A stretch of 64,000 nucleotides of DNA from Streptomyces specialis (GTDB taxonomy: Bacteria; Actinomycetota; Actinomycetes; Streptomycetales; Streptomycetaceae): NCBI RefSeq assembly GCF_001493375.1, contig NZ_LN929896.1:826168-890167 (forward strand), in the 5' to 3' direction. Made by a program: the position numbers and the translations under genes. Shown here piece by piece: positions 52,187-61,721 of this stretch; positions within the stretch are counted from its first letter, which is position 1, and every line of letters starts with the position of its first letter. A model generated the notes under the pieces. It searched no databases and had not been told where the DNA came from. It was given only the letters and a program-made list of their open reading frames with translations.

Positions 52187-54526
52187 GTGACCATCGCACC
52201 CGTCGCACCCGTGGAGCCGGCCACAGCCGCGTTGTCGCGCACGCTGGCCGAGTTGACCGCCGACCTTCCCGCCGCCGACCCCGGCCGGGTGGCCCGGGCC
52301 GTCGCGCGGGGGCTCCAGCCCGGCTCCGGGGAGACCGCGACGCGGGCCCTGGCCATCGAGGCCGCCGCCGGGCTCATCGCGGAGGACCCGGCGTACTCAC
52401 GGCTCGCGGCCCGGCTGCTGACCCTCGCCATCCGCGAGGAGGCCGCCGGGCAGGGCGCGGTGTCGTTCTCCGCCTCCGTCGCGGTCGGTCACCGCGAGGG
52501 GCTGATCGCCGACCGCACCGCGGCGTTCGCCGCCCGGCACGCGGACCGGCTCGACGCCCTGGTGGCCGAGGCGATCGCGGACGGCGCCGACGACCGGTTC
52601 GAGTACTTCGGGCTGCGCACCGTCGAGTCCCGCTACGTGCTGCGGCACCCGGTCACCCGCAAGGTCATCGAGACCCCGCAGCACTTCCTGCTCCGGGTCG
52701 CCTGCGGGCTGGCCGCCGGCGACGACGAGCCGGCGCTCGCCGAAGTCGCCGCGTTCTACCGGCTGATCAGCTCGCTGGCCTACCTGCCGTCCTCCCCCAC
52801 CCTGTTCAACTCCGGGACGCGCCACCCGCAGATGTCCTCCTGCTACCTGCTGGACTCCCCCCACGACGAGCTGGACTCGATCTACGAGCGGTACCACCAG
52901 ATCGCCCGGCTGTCGAAGCACGCCGGCGGGATCGGCCTGTCCTGGTCGCGGATCAGGGCCCGGGGCTCGCTGATCCGCGGCACCAACGGCACGTCCAACG
53001 GCATCGTCCCGTTCCTGCGCACCCTCGACTCCTCGGTCGCCGCGGTCAACCAGGGCGGCCGGCGCAAGGGCGCGGCCTGCGTCTACCTGGAGACCTGGCA
53101 CGCGGACATCGAGGAGTTCCTCGAACTGCGGGACAACACCGGGGAGGAGGCCCGCCGCACCCACAACCTGAACATCGCGCACTGGATCCCCGACGAGTTC
53201 ATGCGCCGGGTCGAGGCGGACGCCGACTGGTCGCTGTTCTCCCCGGTGGACGTGCCCGCGCTGGTGGACCTGTGGGGCGACGACTTCGACACGGCCTACC
53301 GCCGGGCCGAGGCCCAGGGGCTGGCCCTGCGGACCGTGCCCGCTCGGCAGTTGTACGCCCGGATGATGCGGACCCTGGCGCAGACCGGCAACGGCTGGAT
53401 GACGTTCAAGGACGCGGCCAACCGCACCGCCAACCAGACCGCCCGGCCCGGCTCGGTCGTGCACTCCTCGAACCTCTGCACCGAGATCCTGGAGGTCACC
53501 GACGACGGCGAGACCGCCGTGTGCAACCTCGGCTCGGTCAACCTCGCCGCGCACCTCGGCGCCGACGACGCGATGGACTGGGACCGGCTGGACGCCACCG
53601 TCCGCACCGCCGTCACGTTCCTCGACCGCGTCGTGGACATCAACTACTACCCGACCGGGCAGGCCGCCGCCTCCAACTCCCGCTGGCGGCCGGTCGGTCT
53701 GGGCGTGATGGGCCTCCAGGACGTCTTCTTCCGGCTCCGGCTGCCGTTCGACTCCCCCGAGGCCCGCGAGCTGTCCACCCGCATCGCCGAGCGGATCATG
53801 CTCGTCGCCTACGAGACCTCCGCCGACCTCGCCGAGCGGCACGGCCCGCTCCCCGCCTGGGACGACACCCGCACCGCGCGGGGCGTGCTCCACCCCGACC
53901 ACTACCCCGACGCCGAACCCGCCTGGTCCGCGCGCTGGCTCGCCCTGCGCGCCCGCGTCGCCCGCACCGGCCTGCGCAACGCGCTGCTGCTCGCCATCGC
54001 CCCGACCGCCACCATCGCCTCGATCGCCGGGGTCTACGAGTGCGTCGAGCCGCAGGTGTCGAACCTGTTCAAGCGCGAGACGCTGAGCGGGGAGTTCCTC
54101 CAGGTCAACACCTACCTGGTGGCGGAGCTGAAGCGGCTCGGCCGCTGGGACGCCGCGACCCGCGAGGCGCTGCGCGAGGCGAACGGCTCGGTCGACGGGC
54201 TGCCCGGACTGCCCGACGACGTACGGGCGTTGTACCGCACGGCGTGGGAGCTGCCGCAGCGCGCCCTGATCGACATGGCCGCCGCCCGCACCCCGTACCT
54301 GGACCAGAGCCAGTCGCTCAACCTGTTCATGGCCGCGCCCACCATCGGCAAGCTCAGCTCGATGTACGCCTACGCCTGGAAGCGCGGGCTGAAGACGACG
54401 TACTACCTGCGCTCCCGCCCCGCGACGCGGATCGCGCGGTCCGCCCGGGTCGCGGCGCCCGTTCCGGAGGAGGCCGCCGTGGCCTGCTCCCTGGAGAACC
54501 CCGAGTCCTGCGAGGCGTGCCAGTGA
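52187..54526 (+). CDS. nrdA: Class Ia ribonucleoside-diphosphate reductase, large subunit
   Basis: A 779-residue protein from GTG 52187 with a GGGAGAGA site. The redox cysteines are visible in HPQMSSCYLLDSP and GETAVCNLGSVNLA, the thiyl-radical Cys in SSNLCTEILEV, and the C-terminal shuttle pair in NPESCEACQ. TGNGWMTFKDAANRTANQTA and PTATIASIAGVYECVEPQVS are further family blocks. It converts ribonucleotides to deoxyribonucleotides with the small subunit, whose start overlaps its stop (GTGA). I see no third nrdS-like gene after nrdB. Streptomyces also carry a B12-dependent class II enzyme elsewhere, so this operon is the oxygen-dependent alternative. Confidence 0.95.
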   Translation: MTIAPVAPVEPATAALSRTLAELTADLPAADPGRVARAVARGLQPGSGETATRALAIEAAAGLIAEDPAYSRLAARLLTLAIREEAAGQGAVSFSASVAVGHREGLIADRTAAFAARHADRLDALVAEAIADGADDRFEYFGLRTVESRYVLRHPVTRKVIETPQHFLLRVACGLAAGDDEPALAEVAAFYRLISSLAYLPSSPTLFNSGTRHPQMSSCYLLDSPHDELDSIYERYHQIARLSKHAGGIGLSWSRIRARGSLIRGTNGTSNGIVPFLRTLDSSVAAVNQGGRRKGAACVYLETWHADIEEFLELRDNTGEEARRTHNLNIAHWIPDEFMRRVEADADWSLFSPVDVPALVDLWGDDFDTAYRRAEAQGLALRTVPARQLYARMMRTLAQTGNGWMTFKDAANRTANQTARPGSVVHSSNLCTEILEVTDDGETAVCNLGSVNLAAHLGADDAMDWDRLDATVRTAVTFLDRVVDINYYPTGQAAASNSRWRPVGLGVMGLQDVFFRLRLPFDSPEARELSTRIAERIMLVAYETSADLAERHGPLPAWDDTRTARGVLHPDHYPDAEPAWSARWLALRARVARTGLRNALLLAIAPTATIASIAGVYECVEPQVSNLFKRETLSGEFLQVNTYLVAELKRLGRWDAATREALREANGSVDGLPGLPDDVRALYRTAWELPQRALIDMAAARTPYLDQSQSLNLFMAAPTIGKLSSMYAYAWKRGLKTTYYLRSRPATRIARSARVAAPVPEEAAVACSLENPESCEACQ

Positions 54527-55581
54527 CAACCCCCGCGACAGCCCCTTCGACAACCGCCGCGTCGACTCCCGCGTCGACGGCCAGGAACCTGCTCGACCCC
54601 GGCTTCGAGCTGACGCTGCGCCCGATGCGGTACCCCGAGTTCTACGACCGGTACCGGGACGCCATCAAGAACACCTGGACGGTGGAGGAGGTCGATCTCC
54701 ACTCGGACGTCGCCGACCTGGCGAAGCTCTCCCCGGGCGAGCGGCACATGATCGGCCGCCTGGTGGCGTTCTTCGCGACCGGTGACTCGATCGTCGCCAA
54801 CAACCTGGTCCTGACGCTGTACAAGCACATCAACTCCCCCGAGGCGCGGCTGTACCTGTCGCGGCAGCTCTTCGAGGAGGCGGTGCACGTCCAGTTCTAC
54901 CTGACGCTGCTCGACACCTACCTCCCGGACCCGGACGAGCGGGCGGCGGCCTTCGCCGCCGTGGAGAACATTCCGTCCATCCGGGAGAAGGCCAGGTTCT
55001 GCTTCCGCTGGATGGACTCGGTGGAGAAGATCACCCGGCTGGAGACGGCGGCGGAGCGGCGGCGTTTCCTGCTCAACCTGATCTGCTTCGCCGCCTGCAT
55101 CGAGGGCCTGTTCTTCTACGGAGCCTTCGCCTACGTGTACTGGTTCCGCTCGCGCGGGCTGCTGCACGGGCTGGCCACCGGCACCAACTGGGTGTTCCGG
55201 GACGAGTCCATGCACATGGACTTCGCGTTCTCCGTGGTGGACACCGTCCGCCGCGAGGAACCCGGCCTGTTCGACGACGAGTTGGAGCGGGAGGTCACCG
55301 CGATGCTGCGCGAGGCGGTCGAGGCCGAGCTCCAGTTCGCCCATGACCTGTGCGGCGAGGGACTGCCCGGGATGAACACCGAGTCGATGCGCGCCTATCT
55401 GGAGTGCGTGGCCGACCAGCGGCTGGCCCGGCTCGGCCTGAAGCCGGTGTTCGGCTCGGAGAACCCGTTCTCCTTCATGGAGTTGCAGAACGTGCAGGAG
55501 CTGACGAACTTCTTCGAACGCCGCGCCTCCGCCTATCAGGTCGCGGTCGAGGGCAGCGTCTCGTTCGACGACGACTTCTGA
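54523..55581 (+). CDS. nrdB: Class Ia ribonucleoside-diphosphate reductase, small subunit
   Basis: A 352-residue protein from GTG 54523. The di-iron ligands follow the R2 pattern: Asp in FFATGDSIVANN, Glu and His in LFEEAVHVQFY, Glu in CIEGLFFYGAF, and Glu and His in RDESMHMDFAF. The tyrosine seven residues after the Glu in EAVHVQFY corresponds to the radical-bearing Tyr, so this is a tyrosyl-radical enzyme. The first 20 residues are a Thr/Ala/Pro-rich tail. The C-terminus SVSFDDDF matches the usual docking peptide for the large subunit. It ends just before a strong hairpin. Confidence 0.96.
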   Translation: MTTPATAPSTTAASTPASTARNLLDPGFELTLRPMRYPEFYDRYRDAIKNTWTVEEVDLHSDVADLAKLSPGERHMIGRLVAFFATGDSIVANNLVLTLYKHINSPEARLYLSRQLFEEAVHVQFYLTLLDTYLPDPDERAAAFAAVENIPSIREKARFCFRWMDSVEKITRLETAAERRRFLLNLICFAACIEGLFFYGAFAYVYWFRSRGLLHGLATGTNWVFRDESMHMDFAFSVVDTVRREEPGLFDDELEREVTAMLREAVEAELQFAHDLCGEGLPGMNTESMRAYLECVADQRLARLGLKPVFGSENPFSFMELQNVQELTNFFERRASAYQVAVEGSVSFDDDF

Positions 55582-55594
55582 GCCCGCGTGCGAC

Positions 55595-55635
55595 GGTCCG
55601 CCCCCGCCGCCGGCTCGCGACGGCGGGGGCGGACC
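55595..55635 (+). terminator. Strong hairpin terminator after nrdB
   Basis: GGTCCGCCCCCGCCG (55595-55609) is perfectly complementary to CGGCGGGGGCGGACC (55621-55635), a 15-base stem and 11-base loop, 14 bases after the nrdB stop. It also lies just beyond the stop of the convergent peptidase gene. Confidence 0.87.
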
Positions 55636-55651
55636 CCGGCCGGGTGCGCGG

Positions 55652-56386
55652 TCAGACGCCGCAGGTCGGGGCGGACCAGGTCTGCGAGGACTTGTGCGCC
55701 AGGTGCGTGTGGTCGTTGTGGCCCGAGTAGCCGGGGCCGAGGATCTCGCGGAAGCCGTGGTAGCGCGCCCGCTGGGCCAGCGTGCACAGCGACGGGCTGC
55801 CGACCAGATCGACGGCGTCGCCGTACAGATGGCGGCTGGTGGAGGAGCCGCCGGCCGCGCTGTTGCAGGCGTACGACCGGAAGCCGCTGCTGGTGGTGAT
55901 CGGCACGTCGCCCAGCGCGTGCCGCAGCGCCTCCAGCTTCCACATGGTGACCAGGGCGTTCGCCCGCGCCTGCGAGGCGCTGACCGCGCCGCCCGACCAG
56001 TCGGAGTTGCAGCGGTTCATCTCCGCGTAGGAGAAGTGGATCGGCGTGCAGTCGCCGTCCTGGAGGGCGTAGAGCTTGTCGAACGTCTGCGGGCCCGCGA
56101 CGCCGTCGGCGGCGAGCCCGTACGCCGACTGGAACCGCTGGACGGCCGCCGCCGTGGCCGGGCCGTAGGCGCCGTCGATCGTGAGCACGTTGCCGTAGCC
56201 GGGGTAGCCGGAGACCCGGATCTGGAGCTGGCGCACGTCCTCGCCCTGCATGCCCTGGCTGAGGGTGCGGGTCCAGGTGTAGCAACTGTCGGCGTGCGCC
56301 GTCCCGGCGGTGGTGACCGTGCCGGCCAGCGCTGCTGACGCGACCATGACAATTGTGAGCAGCACGCGTACCGCGCGTCTGTACAT
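55652..56386 (-). CDS. Secreted peptidoglycan-binding M15-type D-alanyl-D-alanine carboxypeptidase
   Basis: A 244-residue protein from ATG 56386, preceded by GGAGGC. The Sec signal peptide (RAVRVLLTIVMVASAALAG) ends near AHADSC. Residues about 40-110 are a PG_binding_1 repeat (LSQGMQGEDVRQLQIRVSGY, GAYGPATAAAVQRFQSAYGL). The catalytic part has the M15 zinc ligands in SRHLYGDAVD and HNDHTHLAH. Related enzymes trim D-alanine peptides in the cell wall. Four to six cysteines suggest extracellular disulfides. It is convergent with nrdB and monocistronic. Confidence 0.9.
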   Translation of the reverse strand: MYRRAVRVLLTIVMVASAALAGTVTTAGTAHADSCYTWTRTLSQGMQGEDVRQLQIRVSGYPGYGNVLTIDGAYGPATAAAVQRFQSAYGLAADGVAGPQTFDKLYALQDGDCTPIHFSYAEMNRCNSDWSGGAVSASQARANALVTMWKLEALRHALGDVPITTSSGFRSYACNSAAGGSSTSRHLYGDAVDLVGSPSLCTLAQRARYHGFREILGPGYSGHNDHTHLAHKSSQTWSAPTCGV

Positions 56387-56513
56387 GCCGCCTCCATGGG
56401 TGAGAGGGAGATGACTCCGAGCGTGACCCATCGGTCAACGCGCGTCAACCGCGCGAGCGGGACGCCAGGGGCTCCGCCCCGGGACGTCCCGCCGCTCTTC
56501 TCCCGCGCGTCAC

Positions 56514-57143
56514 CTACGCGTTGGGAACCGTTTCGTAGCGCGGCGTGCCCTCGGCCATCATCTGGAGCGCCTTCTTCCGGTCCCGCTTGGAGAGGCGGTC
56601 GATGTACAGGCGGCCGTAGAGGTGGTCCGTCTCGTGCTGGAGGCAGCGGGCGAAGTAGCCCGTGCCGCGCACCGAGATGGGCTTGCCGGTCGGGTCCTGG
56701 CCGCGCACCACCGCGTAGTCAGGGCGCGGCAGCTCCCAGTAGGCGGTGGGGACGGACAGGCAGCCCTCGTTGTTGTCGTCCAGCACCCGGGCCTCGGCCG
56801 GAAGCTCCTCCAGGACCGGGTTGCAGACGACCCCGACATGCCGCACGCCGTCGTCGTCCGGGCAGTCGTAGACGAAGACCTTCAGGTCCACGCCGATCTG
56901 GTTCGCGGCCAGGCCCACGCCCTCGGCGGCGCGCTGGCTGGCGAACATGTCGTCGATCAGCGCCGCGAGACCCTCGTCGAACTCCGTGACGTCCTGGCAC
57001 TCCTTGTGCAGCAGCGGATGCCCCACCACGGTGATCGGCCGGGCCGTGCCGCGCTCGCGGTGCGCCTGCTCCCGCTCCGCACAGTCCTGGGTGTCGTCGA
57101 TGAACTCGTCGCTGATCCGCTCATCGGTCTCTTGCTGCGCCAT
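56514..57143 (-). CDS. def: Peptide deformylase
   Basis: A 209-residue metalloenzyme from ATG 57143. It removes formyl groups from new proteins. The three family motifs are GVGLAANQIG (Gln82), EGCLSVP (Cys128) and QHETDHL (His170, Glu171, His174). An acidic N-terminal extension of about 35 residues precedes the core, as in one Streptomyces paralogue group. The genome probably has further def copies. It stands alone between the peptidase and TPR genes. Confidence 0.96.
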   Translation of the reverse strand: MAQQETDERISDEFIDDTQDCAEREQAHRERGTARPITVVGHPLLHKECQDVTEFDEGLAALIDDMFASQRAAEGVGLAANQIGVDLKVFVYDCPDDDGVRHVGVVCNPVLEELPAEARVLDDNNEGCLSVPTAYWELPRPDYAVVRGQDPTGKPISVRGTGYFARCLQHETDHLYGRLYIDRLSKRDRKKALQMMAEGTPRYETVPNA

Positions 57144-57224
57144 GGTCGGCCCGTACGCCTTTCGGTGAAGCTCCGCGGTGATCCCTCCAGCTTACGGCCG
57201 GCCGGAACGGCACCGGCCCGGCCG

Positions 57225-58223
57225 TCAGCAGACCTCCTCCAGATCCCGCCAATCCCGGGTGTCCGGGCTGTCCGCGACCCAGCCGTCCAGCAGGCCGCGC
57301 ACCAGGGACGCGGGAGCGGCCAAGCCGCACTCACGCTCCGGCGACCACATCCCGGCCGCCGCCGCGCCCGTGTGCCCGAGCGGTCCCGGCGCGCCCGGGG
57401 CGCTGTGGTCGTGCGGATCGTGCGACGCCATGCCGTCGCCCTCCTCGCTGGGCATCCGGCTCTCCGAGCACGACCGGCACAGCAGCCGCACGGAGGACGA
57501 CCAGTCCTCCGCCGCGTACCCCGCGTCGGCCGCGAGCCGCTCCAGCGCGTCCCGGTCGGACTCCGTGGCGGCCTCGATCAGCACCACCCACGTCGGGACG
57601 GCCGAGGGCGCCCACAGCTCGATCTCGTCGAAGACCGGGTAGACGGAGGCGACGCCGCCGCTCATCGTCGTGCGCTCGCCGCGCGGGACGCCGTCGTGCA
57701 GCACGACCTCGCCCCAGCGCCGCCCGGAGGAGGGCAGCGGAATGTTCTGCACCTCGATCCTGGCCGGATCCAGCCGCCGCCCCCACACGACCTCCGCCTC
57801 GCCCTCCGGGGAGAGCCGGACGGCGGCGCCGCCCAGGTCCATCCCGAGCGGCTCGTCGGTGCCCGAGGGGCCGCCGGGGACCGGCAGCCCGTACGCCTGC
57901 CAGGCGCGGCGGGCCAGCGGCCAGTCCTGGAGGGCGGTCGCCGCGATCCCGACGTTCCACCAGTCGGGGGCGTTGGTGTCCTTCTCCAGCAGGGCCACGG
58001 CCCGCAGCCCGGCCGAGCGCGCCAGCTCCCAGTCGTGCCGGAACTTGTGCAGCAGCGCCAGGTTGAACCAGGACTCCGACAGCCACGGCTCCAGGTCGGC
58101 GGCGCGCGTCAGGAGCGCGTCCGCGTCGTCGTAGCGGCCGTCGTCGATGAGGGTGAACGCCCGGTTGGTGGCCAGCCGCCAGTCCGTGGAAGGCCGCTGG
58201 CGGACCCTGCCGAAGATCCTCAC
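57225..58223 (-). CDS. TPR-containing protein of unknown function
   Basis: A 332-residue protein from GTG 58223. The N-terminal 110 residues contain TPR units (RLATNRAFTLIDDGRYDDAD, SESWFNLALLHKFRHDWELA, DWWNVGIAATALQDWPLARR). The middle (about 115-240) has beta-rich segments with EVVWGRRLDPARIEVQNIPL and GEVVLHDGVPRGER, a pattern of conserved actinobacterial TPR proteins next to sigR/rsrA. The C-terminus contains CRSCSES and HDPHDHS clusters that could bind metal. Function is unknown. A GC-rich hairpin lies upstream at 58383. Confidence 0.8.
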   Translation of the reverse strand: MRIFGRVRQRPSTDWRLATNRAFTLIDDGRYDDADALLTRAADLEPWLSESWFNLALLHKFRHDWELARSAGLRAVALLEKDTNAPDWWNVGIAATALQDWPLARRAWQAYGLPVPGGPSGTDEPLGMDLGGAAVRLSPEGEAEVVWGRRLDPARIEVQNIPLPSSGRRWGEVVLHDGVPRGERTTMSGGVASVYPVFDEIELWAPSAVPTWVVLIEAATESDRDALERLAADAGYAAEDWSSSVRLLCRSCSESRMPSEEGDGMASHDPHDHSAPGAPGPLGHTGAAAAGMWSPERECGLAAPASLVRGLLDGWVADSPDTRDWRDLEEVC

Positions 58224-58382
58224 GATGCCCTGCCTGATTCCCGCTTCGTAGCGTGCACTTCACACTTCTCCTGTCCGTCCCGGACCGCATCCAACCATGG
58301 GCGGACAGGTACCTGCTTCACAGGATGGGACAGCCCGACCCCGCGCGCGATACGGGAGCGGACCGAAGAGCGGGAAAACGGC

Positions 58383-58412
58383 GGCCCCTCGCACGTCGGT
58401 GCGCGAGGGGCC
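58383..58412. terminator. Hairpin terminator downstream of rsrA
   Basis: GGCCCCTCGC (58383-58392) is perfectly complementary to GCGAGGGGCC (58403-58412) with a ten-base loop. It sits immediately before the adapter remnant, between rsrA and the TPR gene, both read on the minus strand. Confidence 0.8.
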
Positions 58413-58416
58413 GGGG

Positions 58417-58499
58417 CTGTCGCGTATACCCATCTGACGCTGCCGCCGGAGGGGAGGGGGGGGGTCGGCGGGGGCCGCGGGGCACGGAAGAACTGAACG
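58417..58499. other. Adapter remnant with C/G-rich filler at the rsrA 3' end (assembly artefact)
   Basis: ctgtcgcgtatacccatctg followed by acgctgccgccgga (58417-58450) is one of the best-preserved mosaic-end plus read-1 tails in the window. A run of G with other bases (to about 58490) follows, recalling the poly-C block near 36.5 kb. It replaces the end of rsrA. Confidence 0.9.
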
Positions 58500-58830
58500 G
58501 TGGAATGGATGGCAGAGTATCCGGCGCTTCCCGGGCAGTCGGGGAGCGCCCCGGGGGCGGGCGCCGCGTCCGGCGCCTCGCCCGCGCGGATCTGGTCGAT
58601 CCGCCCGAGCACCTTGGCCCGCAGATCGGCCGGCACGTCGTCGTGGCCGCAGCAGCGCTTGACGAGCTTCTTCACCGACTGCTCCAGCCCGTACTTCTCC
58701 AGGCACGGAGAGCATTCGTCGATGTGCTCCTGGAACTTCGCGCAGTCACCGTCCGGCATCTCACGGTCCAGATACTCGTACAGCCGGTCCAGGACCTCCG
58801 AGCAGTCCTTGTGGTGCGACTGTCCGTCAC

Positions 58831-58834
<4 letters not shown>
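58500..58834 (-). CDS. rsrA: Anti-sigma factor RsrA, 3' end lost
   Basis: The gene starts at ATG 58834, overlapping the sigR stop by four bases. It is a zinc-containing anti-sigma factor that holds SigR and releases it when its cysteines are oxidised. The ZAS motif is seen as HHKDC (Cys11) and HIDECSPCLEKYGLEQSVKK, with KRCCGHDD as another conserved pair. About 97 residues appear genuine (through DQIRAGEAPDAAPAP). After this the frame runs without a stop into adapter sequence, so the true C-terminus is missing. Known RsrA proteins are about 105 residues, so the loss is small. Confidence 0.92.
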
Positions 58835-59478
<644 letters not shown>

Positions 59479-59686
59479 GAGCCCGCGCATGGGCTCATCC
59501 GCTTCGGAGGATAGACGACGACCGGTCGCGTCCGCCGGTCGGGACGACCGCTCGGCGGCCAGCCGCAGCGTCGCCCAGTCCACCTCGGCCGCCGCCCGGC
59601 GGACGACTGGACCTGCGGGGCGCGGGGGGCATGCGATGGAAGCCATCGGGGCGGTTCTCCCTCTACGAGTGCGTATCGCCCGTGAC

Positions 59687-59713
59687 AACATCCGCGCCGG
59701 CCGCCGCATTCCC
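59687..59713 (-). promoter_or_regulatory. SigR-dependent promoter upstream of sigR
   Basis: On the minus strand GGGAAT (59713-59708) is followed after exactly 18 bases by GTT (59689-59687), the SigR consensus GGAAT-N18-GTT. It lies about 40 bases before the SigR' start at 59646, so SigR would amplify its own longer form. The match is exact in both boxes and spacing. Confidence 0.8.
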
Positions 59714-59741
59714 CCGCGTCCCGTGCCCGGGGCCCGGGAGC

Positions 59742-60569
59742 CTAGAAGAGGGTCTCCTCCTCGGGCGCGGGCAGCTCCGTGACCAGCTCGGGCCCGTTGT
59801 TCCGCACGTTGCTCACGGCGAGGGGCACCGGGTACGCCCGGAACCGGCCGGGGGGCGGCGGCGCCAGCAGCTCGCGTATCTCCCCGGGGTCGGAGCGGGC
59901 CGGGTCCAGCCAGGCGTCCCAGCGCTCGGGCGGCAGGGCCAGCGGCATCCGGGGGTGGATGTCGGCGAGCGAGCGCGGACCGTGACCGTCCTCCTCCCGG
60001 GCGCCGAGGCCGGGAAGCGGGTCGGTCTCGGCCTCGGTGGTGATCACCGTGCACGTGGACCACCAGGCCCGGGGGTGGTCGTCGGGGAGGGTGCTGTCGC
60101 GCCAGAACTCGAAGAGCCCGGCGAGCGCCATCACCGAGCCGTCCGCGGGGGTCACGAAGTACGGCTGCTTGCGGGGCCGCTTCCGCTTCCCCTTGACCTC
60201 CTCCTCGCGCTCGCCGGCGCCCGTGGCCCACTCGTAGTACCCGTCGGCGGGCAGGAGGCAGCGGCGGGAGGTGAAGGGGCGGCGGTACGCGGGCTTCTCA
60301 TGGACGGTCTCCGCCCTGGCGTTGATCATCTTGACGCCTCCGTCGGGCGACTTCGCCCACGACGGCACCAGGCCCCAGCGCAGGACGCGGAGCTGGCGGA
60401 CAGGAGTCGGCCCCTCGTCCTTGACCGGGCGGTCGAGAACGGCGTACACCTCCTTGGTCGGCGCCACGTTCCAGTCGGCGGGCAGCGCCTCGGCGGGGTC
60501 CCACCGCTCGATGTCGAACAGCCCGACCAGATCCTCCGGACGCCGGCTCGCCGCATACCTTCCGCACAT
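59742..60569 (-). CDS. YedK/HMCES-type SOS response-associated peptidase (SRAP)
   Basis: A 275-residue protein from ATG 60569, so that the catalytic Cys is residue 2 (MCGRYAASRRPEDLVGLF) after Met removal. Other SRAP marks are WNVAPTKEVYAVL, RWGLVPSWAKSP, MINARAETVHEKPAYR, CLLPADGYYEW and DIHPRMPLALPPERW, giving the Glu and His of the active site. The family caps abasic sites in single-stranded DNA by a covalent link. A variable basic loop (KGKRKRPRKQP) is present. A slightly longer start at 60578 would mask Cys2. It is monocistronic. Confidence 0.95.
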   Translation of the reverse strand: MCGRYAASRRPEDLVGLFDIERWDPAEALPADWNVAPTKEVYAVLDRPVKDEGPTPVRQLRVLRWGLVPSWAKSPDGGVKMINARAETVHEKPAYRRPFTSRRCLLPADGYYEWATGAGEREEEVKGKRKRPRKQPYFVTPADGSVMALAGLFEFWRDSTLPDDHPRAWWSTCTVITTEAETDPLPGLGAREEDGHGPRSLADIHPRMPLALPPERWDAWLDPARSDPGEIRELLAPPPPGRFRAYPVPLAVSNVRNNGPELVTELPAPEEETLF

Positions 60570-60738
60570 GGCCCCCAAGGGTAGTGGCCGGGTACGACAG
60601 CCTGCCGGGGAAGGGCGGAACAGCCCGGCGCCCGTATGACTCTGGTCTCCTTTTTGGACAAGTGCATGACCAAATGAGAGCCGCCACTAAGGTGTTCGCC
60701 ACCCCCGACAACCGCCCGCCGCCGTGGAACGAGGAGCC

Positions 60739-61650
60739 ATGCACTACTGCGTAACATGCCAGAGGCACCTCAACGGCGCGCTGGTATGCCCGGGTTGCGG
60801 CACGTCCGCGCCCTGGACGGCGCCCGTCGCCCCGGCCGGGGAGCCGGACGACACCGGGCACGCGGCCGACCCGCCGGCGTACGACGGCCACCACGGCGAC
60901 GACGGCCACGAGGGCCACGAGGGCCACGAGGGCCACGGAAGTTACGGCGGTTACGGCGGTTACGGCGAGGGGCACCACGGCCACCACGCCTACGCCCCGG
61001 CCGGCGGGCAGCCCGGATATCCCGACGACACCTATGACACGCGTCCCTTCGTGACGGACGACGGACACACCGGGCCCTACGCCGCCCCCTACACAGCCGA
61101 TTACGCCGCCGACCCGTACCCCGCGCCGGATCCGTACCCCGAGGCCGACCCCCTGGACGGCTACGTCCACGACGACGGTGACGCCGACATGTACGCCGCG
61201 CCGGTGGGCGACGCGCCCGCCGGCGGGCACGGTCCCGAGTCCGCCTCCATCGGCGCCTACGACCTCGCCGGCGACGAGGAGCCCGTCCCCGCGCAGGGCG
61301 GCGGGAAGCGGCACGCCCTGGTCCGCCGCACCGGCCGGCGCTATCTCACCGCGACCCTGCTCGGCGTGACCGTCCTCGGACTGGCCGTCGCCGAGGTGGG
61401 CGACGTGGCGATGCCCGCCTTCGTCCCCGACCTCGACCCCGAGGAGGACCCCCGGGCGGGCGGATCGCCCGAGCCCTCGGGGGACGAGGGGGACGCCGGA
61501 AACGGTGAGGACACCGGCCCCGACGGCGGAACGGACGGCTCCGCGGCCCTGCCGCCCGCGCCCGGCGGCACCGCCGAGGCGACCGGCGACGAGGAACGGG
61601 ACGAGGAGTCCCCGGACGAGGACGAGCGGCGCGACGGGGAGGAGGACGAC
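60739..61650 (+). CDS. SCO2400-type zinc-ribbon membrane protein, 3' end cut by an adapter remnant
   Basis: The gene starts at ATG 60739 with GAGGAG upstream; about 304 residues remain. A zinc ribbon at the start has cysteines at 4, 7, 17 and 20 (HYCVTCQRHLNGALVCPGCG). A long low-complexity region follows, with HEGHEGHEGHGSYGGYGGYG and many Asp/Pro/Tyr residues, then a single membrane segment near residue 210 (RYLTATLLGVTVLGLAVAEV) and an acidic tail. This fits Streptomyces proteins annotated as SCO2400 family. Function is unknown. The frame meets the mosaic end at 61651. Confidence 0.82.
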
Positions 61651-61700
61651 CCGTCTCTTATAGACATCCGACGCCGCCGACGAAGAGGATAGTGGAGACG
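61651..61700. other. Adapter remnant between two partial genes (assembly artefact)
   Basis: ccgtctcttatagacatccg then acgccgccgacga (61651-61683) is a well-preserved mosaic end plus read-1 tail, followed by agaggatagtggagacg, a probable inverted copy. It ends the SCO2400-type gene and borders the 3' end of the WD40-like gene, so the order of these two genes is not proven. Confidence 0.9.
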
Positions 61701-61721
61701 TCGGGTGGGGCGGGCTCATGA